From: Candidatus Manganitrophaceae bacterium
GTDB lineage: Bacteria; Nitrospirota; Nitrospiria; SBBL01; Manganitrophaceae
Assembly (NCBI GenBank): GCA_004297235.1
Contig: SCUR01000046.1
Location: forward strand, 1 to 25,360
Direction: 5' to 3'
Length of the DNA: 25,360 bases
Shown one piece after another: positions 7,917 through 15,560 of this stretch. The position numbers were made by a program, and so were the translations under genes. Position 1 is the first letter of the stretch. Each line of letters opens with the position of its first letter. The notes below the pieces were generated by a model, which did not search any database, was not told the origin of the DNA, and was given only the letters and a program-made list of their open reading frames with translations.

Positions 7917-8355
7917 GCCCCTTCCTTGCGGCCTCGTTTAACCCCTCGATGAGCGGTTTTAATTGCGTCGGGGAGGCGGTATCGGTCGTGCGGACGGTGT
8001 GTTGCCGGCCGTCGATCTCGACGGTGATCGTGTAGATGAATTCGTCGGGCCGGCGCGGGCCGAGGATCTCCTCGGGCAGACCGAAGAAGCCGGACTCGTC
8101 AATGAGATTTCGGAGGTGTTGCGCTTCCTTCTGCGGAAGCGATTTGGAATCGATCACGGTGGCCGTTCGCATCCCGGCCACTCCGCCGGAGCGCTCGAAC
8201 CGAACCCGCGTGTCATACTCCTTCCTCAAAAACCCTTCCCCTTCAGGGCCGCGGTTGAAGCGGCCGCAGCCCTGAAGGGCCATCATCAAGCAGAGCAAGA
8301 AGAGCCCGAGTGTCGGACGCCGTTTCAGCTTTCGCGGCGCATCCCTGTTCGCCAT
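7903..8355 (-). CDS. Emfourin-like inhibitor of M4 peptidases, lipoprotein form
   Basis: The 150-residue protein starts at ATG 8355 (ribosome site GGAGAAGAG), not at the longer upstream start, which overlaps the peptidase gene. Residues 13-30 form a lipoprotein signal ending in ALQGC (Cys30). The mature part, with VRFERSGGVAGM, LPQKEAQHLRNLID, GFFGLP, DEFIYTITVE, HTVR and LKPLIEGLN, matches from memory the pattern of emfourin. Emfourin is the small protein that inhibits protealysin-like M4 peptidases and is usually encoded beside them. Here it lies 37 bases downstream of such a peptidase on the same strand, which supports the call. The lipoprotein anchor is unusual, since the emfourins I know of are short proteins without one. 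Confidence 0.8.
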   Translation of the reverse strand: MANRDAPRKLKRRPTLGLFLLCLMMALQGCGRFNRGPEGEGFLRKEYDTRVRFERSGGVAGMRTATVIDSKSLPQKEAQHLRNLIDESGFFGLPEEILGPRRPDEFIYTITVEIDGRQHTVRTTDTASPTQLKPLIEGLNEAARKGQGQP

Positions 8356-8392
8356 CTCTTCTCCGGGCGGGTAAAATGCTTCGGGTGACGCG

Positions 8393-9487
8393 TTACGCCG
8401 CGACCTTCTTCGCTTTGACTTCCACCTTGATGCCGACCTGAGACCAGGCGTGCTCCACCGCCTGCTGCTCTTTGCTTCCCGGTCCGAAGAGCTCGCCCGC
8501 GACCTGATATGTTTTATTCGACGCGCTTTGGAAGCCGGCATTCCAGCGGATTCGATCGCGAAGCGCAACATACCAAATCATCCCCGCCTTCTCCCAGGCC
8601 TTCCCGCCGATCTCCGACGCCGCCAGATAGAAGGCGTGGTTCGGAATGCCGGAGTTGATATGGACCCCGCCGTTGTCCTCCCAGAAGGAGAGCTTGACGT
8701 AGTCTTTCATATGGCCCGGCTGCGGATCTTTTCCGATCACCGGATCATCGTAAGCGGTCCCCGGCGCCTTCATCGATCGGATGGCGGTCCCGTTCACGTT
8801 CGCCGTGAAGAGCCCCTCGCCGATCAGCCAGTCGGCCTGATCGGCCGTCTGGTTTTTGACCCGCTGTTTGAGCAGAGAGCCGAAGACGTCGGACATCGAC
8901 TCGTTCAGCGCCCCCGATTGAAACCGATAAGCGAGATTCGCCTCGAACTGGGTCACCCCGTGGGTCAGCTCATGTCCGATGACATCGATCGATTTGGTGA
9001 ACCGGTTCCAGAGGCGATCTTTCTCCGGCATGTCTTCATCGCCGTCTCCATACACCATCTGCTGGCCGTTCCAGAAGGCGTTGTCGTAGCCTTTCAGATA
9101 GTGCACGGTGGAGATCAGCCGCATGCCGCGGTCGTCGATCGATTCCCGATCGAAGATTTCCTTATACAGATCGTACGTCGCTCCCGCGCCGTCATAGGCC
9201 TCGTCCGCCGCCGGATCGCCGGTCGCCTTTCCCCCCTCGTTTCGGACGAGTTTTCCGGGGAGGATGTCTTCCTGTTTGGCATCGTAGACTGAGCGGCGCT
9301 TCCCTTCGGTAGAGGGTGCGAGGAGCGAGGCGATCGGGGCGAGAACCTGGCGTTGTCCTCGAAGTTGATCGGAGATGTGGAGCGCGCGCCAGGCGGAGGC
9401 CTTCTGGTTATTGTTGCCCCGCTCGGCGACGTTCCTCAAGATGTGCGGGGGAATGATGAAACAGATCGGGTTGGATCGATGTGTCAT
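8393..9487 (-). CDS. Protealysin-like M4 metallopeptidase
   Basis: The 364-residue zinc endopeptidase has HELTH (172-176), the third zinc ligand Glu196 in GALNESMSD, and the catalytic His276 in DNGGVHINSG, all standard for thermolysin-family M4. The N-terminus lacks a signal peptide. It starts with a short propeptide containing CFIIPPHILRNVAERG (residues 9-24), the type seen in protealysin rather than the long FTP propeptide of thermolysin. The start at 9487 has AAGGAGGG upstream. The emfourin-like inhibitor gene follows 37 bases downstream. How a signal-less enzyme leaves the cell is open, and the eCIS encoded nearby is one possibility. Confidence 0.95.
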   Translation of the reverse strand: MTHRSNPICFIIPPHILRNVAERGNNNQKASAWRALHISDQLRGQRQVLAPIASLLAPSTEGKRRSVYDAKQEDILPGKLVRNEGGKATGDPAADEAYDGAGATYDLYKEIFDRESIDDRGMRLISTVHYLKGYDNAFWNGQQMVYGDGDEDMPEKDRLWNRFTKSIDVIGHELTHGVTQFEANLAYRFQSGALNESMSDVFGSLLKQRVKNQTADQADWLIGEGLFTANVNGTAIRSMKAPGTAYDDPVIGKDPQPGHMKDYVKLSFWEDNGGVHINSGIPNHAFYLAASEIGGKAWEKAGMIWYVALRDRIRWNAGFQSASNKTYQVAGELFGPGSKEQQAVEHAWSQVGIKVEVKAKKVAA

Positions 9488-9715
9488 CGTCGGTCCCTCC
9501 TTATGAGTGAGGTGAAGGCCGTCTGAAGGCCGCTCGATCCTAGGAGCGGAACTCCCCCCAAACGGAGTTGGAAAAGCTCGGGCGGGAGGATCTCCCGCCG
9601 GTGGGTCACTCGATCAGTCTACTCATTTGAAAAAAGCAAAAGCAAGGGAGGTCGGAAAGATCCCCCTGAGGAGTGGATCGCGTCGCGTCGGACGAGCGAA
9701 GAGTGAGAGGATCGA
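9488..9715. promoter_or_regulatory. Intergenic region with two small stem-loops upstream of the M4 gene
   Basis: These 228 bases have no supported gene. They hold a 7-bp stem GGCGGGA/TCCCGCC (9581-9599) and a 6-bp stem AACTCC/GGAGTT (9550-9569). On the minus strand these lie between the stop of the 9716 gene and the M4 start, so they could be a terminator-leader region. Neither is followed by a clear T-run on the minus strand. Confidence 0.35.
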
Positions 9716-10702
9716 TTACCGAATTCCGCTTCGCTCTTTCATTGAGGCCGGCCGCAGGCCGATCCCGTATTGGTTCTCCAGGTCGATCTCGATCCCATGG
9801 ACCCGGCCTTGTCCCCGGGCGCAGCAGAGCTTGCGGGCGCGCACATCTTCGATCCATCGGGGGTTCGCCGCCTCGGCGCGCCGGTTGGCGACGATCGTCA
9901 TCCGCGCCACCTCGGCGTCGGCCTCCTCCAGGCCGGGATCGATCTTTTCATAGTCATGGAGGATTTGAGCGCGAACGATGTTGGAGATGCTGCCGTTCTG
10001 AACCAGGATGTCGAACATCAGGGCGACCGCCCGCTCCGACCCGAGCTGGTAGGCGCGGCAGAGTTTTTGGGCCGATTGATAAAGCGCTTCGGCATGGGCC
10101 GCCTGGATCTCCTGAAATTCGGGCATCCGGCCCAGGCCCTTGAGCAGCCCGCGCCACGGCTCGAAAATCGTATAACGGTTCGGGTCCTGGATCGACCGGG
10201 CCCAGGTGAGCTGCTCCTCCCGGCTTGCTTTGAGAAAGGCGACCAGCAGGGGATAGTGGTCGTGGAGCAGATCGCGCAGGAGCCGCGCATGCTTTCGGTT
10301 CATCTCGTCGAGCAAAGGCTGCAAGCTCCCCTGGCCGAGATTCCACTGCAGCACCCCGAAGCTGATCCCCTGGCCGTCGAAGTCGCCCGAGAGGCCGGCG
10401 AAGCAGTCGGGGATCGGGGCGTTCGTCTCGAACGAGCCGGTCAGCGCCAGGCAGCGATAGGCGACCGACTTTTCGAGGAGGGACGGGGTCGGAATTTCTT
10501 CCGCGAAAAGAAGGCTCCAGGTTTTCTCGCCGACCGTGCCGTCGATGTCGAGCCGTTTGGCTTTCTGAAACGATTTGACGGCGCTCTCCGTCCCGCCGCC
10601 GAAATCACCGTCGACCGGACCGCGATAGTAATTTAATTCTTTCAGCCGTGCCTGGATCCGCTCCACCTCGGGACCTTTGGAACCGCGACGATAGAATGAC
10701 AT
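9716..10702 (-). CDS. Peptidoglycan-binding domain plus lysozyme/chitosanase-like protein
   Basis: Residues 5-66 are a PG_binding_1 domain (GSKGPEVERIQARLKELNYY, then GTVGEKTW). Residues about 75-320 form a helical domain whose start, LTGSFETNAPI...GDFDGQGISFGVLQWN, resembles the catalytic region of lysozyme-fold enzymes such as GH46 chitosanases. Glu92 and Asp107 or Asp109 are the likely catalytic pair, and GISFGVLQWN takes the place of the GYTAGIIGF segment. A cell-wall or chitosan-type glycan is therefore the expected substrate. There is no signal peptide. The start at 10702 has AGGAGG upstream. Cys residues appear near the C-terminus (KLCCARGQG). The function is inferred and no homologue was checked. 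Confidence 0.8.
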   Translation of the reverse strand: MSFYRRGSKGPEVERIQARLKELNYYRGPVDGDFGGGTESAVKSFQKAKRLDIDGTVGEKTWSLLFAEEIPTPSLLEKSVAYRCLALTGSFETNAPIPDCFAGLSGDFDGQGISFGVLQWNLGQGSLQPLLDEMNRKHARLLRDLLHDHYPLLVAFLKASREEQLTWARSIQDPNRYTIFEPWRGLLKGLGRMPEFQEIQAAHAEALYQSAQKLCRAYQLGSERAVALMFDILVQNGSISNIVRAQILHDYEKIDPGLEEADAEVARMTIVANRRAEAANPRWIEDVRARKLCCARGQGRVHGIEIDLENQYGIGLRPASMKERSGIR

Positions 10703-10715
10703 TGAACCTCCTAAG

Positions 10716-10780
10716 TAACGTGAAGCGTGAGGCGTTAGGCGTAAGGGGGAAAGTCAAAGGCTTTTCACGCCTCACGTGTT
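10716..10780. repeat. Word-repeat intergenic element with inverted arms
   Basis: The stretch ACGTGAAGCGTGAGGCGTTA is built of repeated GTGAGGCGT-like words and is followed about 30 bases later by an inverted copy ACGCCTCACGT (10768-10778). It sits between the subtilisin-fusion stop and the start of the 10702 gene and could fold as a hairpin. It resembles the low-complexity intergenic repeats seen in many genomes. Confidence 0.45.
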
Positions 10781-13027
10781 TTATGTTTCAGCCAGCATCC
10801 GCACCAGATTCGGCATGCCGGCCCCCTGGTGGTAGCGATCCCGTTTTAAGTCGGTGCAGTGCGACAGCAAGATCTCCTTCACCTGGTCGGGGCGGCCGAT
10901 GAATTCGCGGCGGACCGAGAGAAATCCGGCGAGGATCCCGGAGACATGCGGGCAGGCCATACTCGTCCCGCTCATCGGCACATAGTGGGTCGCCGGTTTT
11001 TTCGCGACGAACCGGGCGTTGCAGGAGACGATCCGCTCCCCCGGCGCCACCAGATCGGGCTTCGCCCGGCCATCGGCGGTCGGGCCCCTCGAAGAAAAAT
11101 AAGAGATCCCATAAAGGTGCGGCTGCTCTTTGTGAACCGAGCCGACGGCGATCGCTTCGTCGAGATTGGCCGGATCTCCGATCGAGAGATCGAGGTTCAG
11201 CTCCTGCTCGCCGTTGGCGGTGTCGATGACGATCCGTCCCTCGTTTCCCGCCGCGATGCAGACGACCACCCCCATCCGCCAGAGCCGCCGCAGCTCCCGG
11301 CAGAGCGGCGAGAAACCGGTCCCGTAAACGGTCGGATCGAACGGGCCGCCGAGGCTCAAGTTCACGCCGTGGATCATCAGCGTCGGCGACGACTCGTTGA
11401 TGCTGGCGATGTGATCGAGCGCTTTGATCACCCACGAATCGCTCCCCCGGCCGTGATCATCGAGGACCTTGTAGATGTGAAGCTTTGCCTCCGGCGCCAT
11501 TCCCCGGTAGGCGGCCTGATCACCGGTCCCGCTGCCTGCGATAATCCCGGCGACATGGGTGCCGTGCCCGCTCTCGTCGGTGACCTCTCCCATTTTCGGC
11601 GGGCCGACCTCGGTGCAGTCCCACTGGGCGGCGATGTTGTTGTAGGTTTTGAAATGGGGATGGCTTGCGACGATCCCGGTATCCAAAATCGCCCAGGAAA
11701 TCCCCCGGCCGGTCGCGCCGTAGCCGAGCTGCGCCGTGTAGGCTTGGACCACCTGCGTCGATTTGTCGAGGAGGGCGCGCTTCTCGCTGTTCTTCCAGAT
11801 CCGCGCGATCTCCAGGGTCGGATGCTTCACCGCCAGCCGGTCGATCTCCGTCGACGTCAGCTCCGCCGCGACAAAGCGCCGCAGCGGGTCGATCCGGGCG
11901 TCGCGCTTCTTCGCCGTCAATTGAATCAGCTCCGCGATCAAACGCTGTCGCTTCTCTTCGAGCGTCCGTCCGGTCATTTCCTCTTTCAACTCGATGAGAA
12001 CGGGGAAGCGCTCGGTCGGATCGGTCATCTCCGCCGCGAGATCCCGCGCGACAATGAAAGGGGAGAGGGGCTCTGCGAACGACGATCCGACGATCTTCCT
12101 CACCGTCGTCTGAACATCCCGAGTGGCGAGATAGCCGGTGGCCGAATGGGGATTGAAGCCGCTGATCCGAAGCGAGTCGCGATTGACGACGATCTCGTCC
12201 GTAATCTTTCCGGTCGGCGTAAACTCGTCGGAGAGGCTCTTGTCGAAGGCGACCGGATCGAGCAGATCGGCGAAGTTCGCCCATCGCTGCACCGGCGCCG
12301 GAATCCGGAGCGGCTTCTGGAGATTGTCCTGCACCTCGTCGATCCCGAGCGGGGAGCCGAGGGTGATGTAATACGGCGTCTGGGCGCCGGTCCCGGCCGA
12401 CAGCTCCCGCATGACATCATAGGAGATCACCGTTCCGAGGCTGTGCGAGATCACGAAGTAGGGCCCTCCCTCCGGGATGAGCAGCGACCGGAACCGTTCC
12501 TGAATGGCCGCGCGTTGTTCCCGATTATAAAAATAGGCCGAGACATCCTCGATGAATTGCTTGGTGATCCACTCGGTGGCCGAGCGCCGAATCCAGGGGG
12601 GAAGAATTTTCGCTTCGACCGATTCCGCTTGGATCTGATCTTTTTTCGCCTGAGCCAGAATCCGCTTGGCGAGCTTCTGCGCGAAGGCCTCCGCCTCTTT
12701 GCCGTAGGGGGCGAGCTGCTTGCTTTGGTCGACGATCTCTTCGTCGGAAAGGGGCCGATAGCTCCCGGTGAGCATCATCGCCTTGGCTTCGGTGGCGGCG
12801 GAGGGGAGCGGCTGCGGATAGCGGATGTCGGCCCAGTAGGCCATTCGCGTCCGCGATCCCATATCCACCCCGAAGAGCGCCAGATCCCACTGCCGCTTCA
12901 ACACCGCCGGGGCCGGCTTGTTGGCGATGCCGTGAATATAAATAATCGTGAGGTTGGTTTCAGTGGAAGTTGAGAAAACGTCTTTCGCCGTGAGTCCTTT
13001 TCTCTTCGTCGCGGTTCTCTTCGCCAT
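10781..13027 (-). CDS. Alpha/beta-hydrolase (esterase-like) fused to subtilisin-like S8 peptidase
   Basis: The protein has 748 residues. Residues about 22-310 look like a serine esterase: IIYIHGIANKPAP (oxyanion region), nucleophile Ser196 in FVISHSLGT, Asp258 in DLLDPVA and His294 in FNPHSATGY. Residues about 385-425 resemble an I9-type propeptide (FVAAELTSTEIDRLA). Residues about 435-748 form the subtilisin domain, with Asp449 (AILDTGI), His488 (SGHGTHVAG), the oxyanion Asn595 (AAGNEG) and Ser689 (GTSMACPHVSG). All catalytic residues are present. There is no signal peptide. ATG 13027 follows AGGGGG. The fusion is unusual and both activities are predicted, not shown. Confidence 0.9.
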   Translation of the reverse strand: MAKRTATKRKGLTAKDVFSTSTETNLTIIYIHGIANKPAPAVLKRQWDLALFGVDMGSRTRMAYWADIRYPQPLPSAATEAKAMMLTGSYRPLSDEEIVDQSKQLAPYGKEAEAFAQKLAKRILAQAKKDQIQAESVEAKILPPWIRRSATEWITKQFIEDVSAYFYNREQRAAIQERFRSLLIPEGGPYFVISHSLGTVISYDVMRELSAGTGAQTPYYITLGSPLGIDEVQDNLQKPLRIPAPVQRWANFADLLDPVAFDKSLSDEFTPTGKITDEIVVNRDSLRISGFNPHSATGYLATRDVQTTVRKIVGSSFAEPLSPFIVARDLAAEMTDPTERFPVLIELKEEMTGRTLEEKRQRLIAELIQLTAKKRDARIDPLRRFVAAELTSTEIDRLAVKHPTLEIARIWKNSEKRALLDKSTQVVQAYTAQLGYGATGRGISWAILDTGIVASHPHFKTYNNIAAQWDCTEVGPPKMGEVTDESGHGTHVAGIIAGSGTGDQAAYRGMAPEAKLHIYKVLDDHGRGSDSWVIKALDHIASINESSPTLMIHGVNLSLGGPFDPTVYGTGFSPLCRELRRLWRMGVVVCIAAGNEGRIVIDTANGEQELNLDLSIGDPANLDEAIAVGSVHKEQPHLYGISYFSSRGPTADGRAKPDLVAPGERIVSCNARFVAKKPATHYVPMSGTSMACPHVSGILAGFLSVRREFIGRPDQVKEILLSHCTDLKRDRYHQGAGMPNLVRMLAET

Positions 13028-13074
13028 GCGGGCCCCCTGTCTGCGTGAGTGTGAACGGTTCTGATATTAAAATA

Positions 13075-13148
13075 GACGGTTCATTTTCTGACTTCTGTTT
13101 CGGACTTCTCTTTTCTGCTTCTCTAATCCGCATTCCGCAATCGAAACC
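13075..13148. repeat. Low-complexity intergenic repeat after the beta-sandwich gene
   Basis: On the minus strand this reads as repeated short words (GATTGCGGAATGCGGATTAG, then AGAAGTC copies). It abuts the stop of the 13149 gene. A related sequence lies at 15055-15117, so the two-gene unit 13149-15047 has similar DNA on both sides. Confidence 0.4.
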
Positions 13149-13610
13149 TCACCCGATTTCCACCGGCGGGCTGGCCGCCTCTTTCTGCCAGCGGAGCACC
13201 GGTTCTTCCACCCCTTCGCCGCGCTTCGGCGGCTCGGGCTCCGGGGTGAGGCCGTAGCCGACCCGGACCGAGAGACGGAACCTTCCCGGCGGCCGCTCCG
13301 CGGCCTCGGCCTCGTTCCAGATCCGGCTCAGCCGTTGCGGCCAGTGAAGGGTGAACTGTTTCTCGATCCGCCCCCCCGGCGGAATCTCGACGGTCTGCGG
13401 GGGGAAGTAGCCGAAGACCTGCGTCCCCTTCCGCATCGGCCCGCGGGCGAACGAGATCTCCACGTCGGAATCCTTTTGCCTCCAGACGAACCAGTCGTCG
13501 TTGACAAGCCAGACCGGCGCGTCCGAGCGATTCGTCACGGCGTAGGTGATCGTCGTCGACGTCCCCCGGTCCGACACGTCGGTGATCTCTACGGTGACCG
13601 GCTCTTCCAT
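13149..13610 (-). CDS. Unrecognised beta-sandwich protein, partner of the DUF4157 protein
   Basis: I do not recognise the family. The 153 residues alternate hydrophobic and polar positions, as in an Ig-like sandwich (VTVEITDV, TTITYAVTNRSDAPVWLVND, TVEIPPGGRIEKQFTL, FRLSVRVGYG). The C-terminus is Pro/Glu-rich. There is no signal peptide. The gene starts 9 bases after the stop of the DUF4157 gene, and its ribosome site (TAGAGG) overlaps that stop, so the two are translationally coupled. Small beta-sandwich proteins of this sort can be protease inhibitors (for example BsuPI-like) or immunity proteins. That role is inference from context only. Confidence 0.75.
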   Translation of the reverse strand: MEEPVTVEITDVSDRGTSTTITYAVTNRSDAPVWLVNDDWFVWRQKDSDVEISFARGPMRKGTQVFGYFPPQTVEIPPGGRIEKQFTLHWPQRLSRIWNEAEAAERPPGRFRLSVRVGYGLTPEPEPPKRGEGVEEPVLRWQKEAASPPVEIG

Positions 13611-13619
13611 CGATGGCCT

Positions 13620-15047
13620 CTACGGGATCTTGTCGCTGATCTTGTATTTTGTTCCGTTCTTCTTGTTGTAATCTTTCCGCCACGCTTCGCAGACGCTCAA
13701 GAAGCTCGACCAGTTTACTTTGCCGGGAGCCGCCTTGTCGCGCCAGTACGACTCGCCGCAATAAGGATCTTTGAAGGTGCCGCGCAGATCGATCCCGTGC
13801 TCGGCCCGCAGCAGGTTTTCCCGCTCCACCGTCTTCTGGTGCCCCCCCTCGCCGCGCGGCGGCGTCGCGTCGGGCGCGTGCTCGCCCCGATCGCCGAGCC
13901 AGCCGTGGCCGCAGAGCTCATGTCCCAAGACGAGCCAGGGGTCGATGTCGAGGGTGGCGCCGCCGGCGGTGGCGGCCCCCCAGAGCTTCGGGGAGTTCGG
14001 CGAGGGGGCGGTGACCTTTCCGCCGGTCCCGGTGCCGGGGGTCTCCGATCCGGGATCGTCGTCGAAGTCGGTGTGGGGCCAGTCGGCGTCGTTCACCTCG
14101 ATCCGCCAGTCGTGGGCCGAGGCGGTGAAGTCGCAAATACAGGTGCAGCCGGTTTTAAACTTGGAGGTCTGCGCGGGCGCGGGGGAGGGAGGCCCGGCGA
14201 TTCCTTTCGGGAGCGCGACCGGCGAGCAGAAGGTTTTGTCGATGCTCACCTCGCCGCTGCCGGCGTCGACCTTCACGCTCGCCGCGCCGTCGGGACAGAG
14301 CGACTTGAGGTAGTCTTCGATCGTCTTCGCATTCGTCTGAACCGCCCCCTTCCCGCCCGGATTCGGGATGTTGCTCTTCGGATCGAGGACTTTGAGCTTT
14401 CGCTGAACGGCGCGGGCGCCGCCCCCCTGTTGGATCACATGGGTCAGCTCGTGGGCCAAGAGCTGCCGCCCCTCTGCGGTTCCGGGACGGTATTCGCCCG
14501 CGGCAAAAACGATGTCGCGCCCCGCCGTGTAGGCGCGGGCCTGAATCGATTGCGCCGAGGCCGAGGCGGCCGCATCGGTGTGGAGGCGGACCGGGCCGAA
14601 GTCGGTTCCGAATCGGGATTCCATGAAGGTGCGGGTGCCGGGATCGAGCGGTTGCCCGGAACCGAGGGGGTCGACCAGGCCGTCGGGCGCGGCGCGCTCC
14701 GTTCCGATCGTCGGCGCCCGCTGGATCTTCGGCGTCTGCTCGTCTTGGCATTTCGGACAGGGAGGGCCTCCTGCGGCGCAGGGGGCGCATGCCCGTTGGA
14801 CCGTCGGTTCCGTCATTCGCATGATCCGGTCGGCGACTTGGTCCGCCTCCCGCTCGGAGAGATCGCCGGGCTGACTCACGGCAAGCTTGGCCTGTAAGCG
14901 GCCGGCGCGAAATTGTCTTGCGAGGGTCTGGTTCCCGATCGTCTGCTGGAGGGAGAGGATCGGCGGCGGCGAAAACCGGTTCGGCCTTGCAGGTCGAGCG
15001 GACTCTTTATGCGCGCTCTGCCGTATGCCGGGAGTGTGGGTCATCAT
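13620..15047 (-). CDS. eCIS-core (DUF4157) protein with C-terminal metallopeptidase-like domain
   Basis: The 475-residue protein starts with an eCIS-cargo-type tag, LQQTIGNQ (33-40) and LSEREADQVADRIMRM (63-78). A Cys-rich knuckle follows (CAPC, CPKC, 87-100), then the DUF4157 domain (about 125-208) with SRFGTDFGPVRLHTDA and HELTHVIQQGG (HELTH 199-203). The C-terminal domain contains LGHELCGHGW (His376, Glu377, His381) and, downstream, GGHQKTVERENLLRAEHG. This is an HExxxH spacing rather than HExxH and may be a second zinc site. DUF4157 is the hallmark domain of proteins linked to extracellular contractile injection systems, here encoded divergently at 16802 onwards. It is likely a delivered toxin. 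The start MM at 15047 has AGAGAAG upstream. Confidence 0.9.
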   Translation of the reverse strand: MMTHTPGIRQSAHKESARPARPNRFSPPPILSLQQTIGNQTLARQFRAGRLQAKLAVSQPGDLSEREADQVADRIMRMTEPTVQRACAPCAAGGPPCPKCQDEQTPKIQRAPTIGTERAAPDGLVDPLGSGQPLDPGTRTFMESRFGTDFGPVRLHTDAAASASAQSIQARAYTAGRDIVFAAGEYRPGTAEGRQLLAHELTHVIQQGGGARAVQRKLKVLDPKSNIPNPGGKGAVQTNAKTIEDYLKSLCPDGAASVKVDAGSGEVSIDKTFCSPVALPKGIAGPPSPAPAQTSKFKTGCTCICDFTASAHDWRIEVNDADWPHTDFDDDPGSETPGTGTGGKVTAPSPNSPKLWGAATAGGATLDIDPWLVLGHELCGHGWLGDRGEHAPDATPPRGEGGHQKTVERENLLRAEHGIDLRGTFKDPYCGESYWRDKAAPGKVNWSSFLSVCEAWRKDYNKKNGTKYKISDKIP

Positions 15048-15054
15048 CTTTACT

Positions 15055-15117
15055 TCTCTCTTTCATCGTTTTCTGTCTCTTGCTCCTCCAATCCGCAATC
15101 CGAACTCCGCAACCGAC
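15055..15117. repeat. Low-complexity intergenic repeat before the DUF4157 gene
   Basis: This contains TTTTCTG and then AATCCGCAATCCGAACTCCG, repeats of an ATCCGCA-like word, similar to 13075-13148. It abuts the stop codon of the upstream M35-associated frame at 15118. Confidence 0.4.
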
Positions 15118-15560
15118 TCATGGCGGCAGCGTGATCCGCAGGACCCCGCCGAGGTTCGTCCAGGTCCTAAATTCCGGCTCGCGGGTGGGGTCGTGCAGCA
15201 CCGTCGCGCCCGCGGAGACATCCAGCCAGCGCCAGCGATAGCCGACGCCGACCCCCGCCTCCGCGCCGAGATCGACCCCGCCCGGTCCGATCGCCAGCGA
15301 CGGCCCGCCGAAGAGGGAAAGATACGGCGCCCCCGCGGCGCCCGGCCGCGCTTCGCCGATCCGGACCCCGCCGACGAGCGAGTAGATCAAGGTCGATGTG
15401 GGGCGGGTCCCCGGCGCTTGCGTCCCCTCCGGCATCCCGAACAGGGAGAAGTGCAGGCCGAGAAACGGATTGAAGACGCTCACGATCGGATGTTGAAGCT
15501 CGGCGTCGAGATGAAGGGTCGCCGACCAGGTCCGCTCTCCGCCGGCCCAGGCGGCCCCCC
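15118..15560 (-). CDS. Beta-rich C-terminal domain in the -1 frame (frameshifted end of the M35-like protein)
   Basis: The frame downstream of a G6 run (plus 15555-15560) reads WSATLHLDAELQHP, FNPFLGLHFSLFG, STLIYSLVGGVRIGE, YLSLFGGPSLAIG, LGAEAGVGVGYRW and so on to a TGA at 15118. The alternating aromatic and Gly-rich strands look like a real beta-barrel or beta-sandwich domain of about 140 residues, not a shadow frame. No start codon with a ribosome site precedes it. The natural reading is a continuation of the preceding M35-like gene after a -1 shift, giving about 455 residues from 16484 to 15118. Cause unknown: assembly error, phase variation or programmed slippage. Confidence 0.55.

Noticed and set aside
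10859..12973. 704-residue open frame on the plus strand
   Set aside because: It is antisense to the esterase-subtilisin gene, whose catalytic motifs are unmistakable. The antisense product is Arg/Gly/Asp-rich with no domain, a high-GC artefact.
13335..14897. 520-residue open frame on the plus strand
   Set aside because: It is antisense to the DUF4157 gene and its partner. It has low-complexity composition and no ribosome site.
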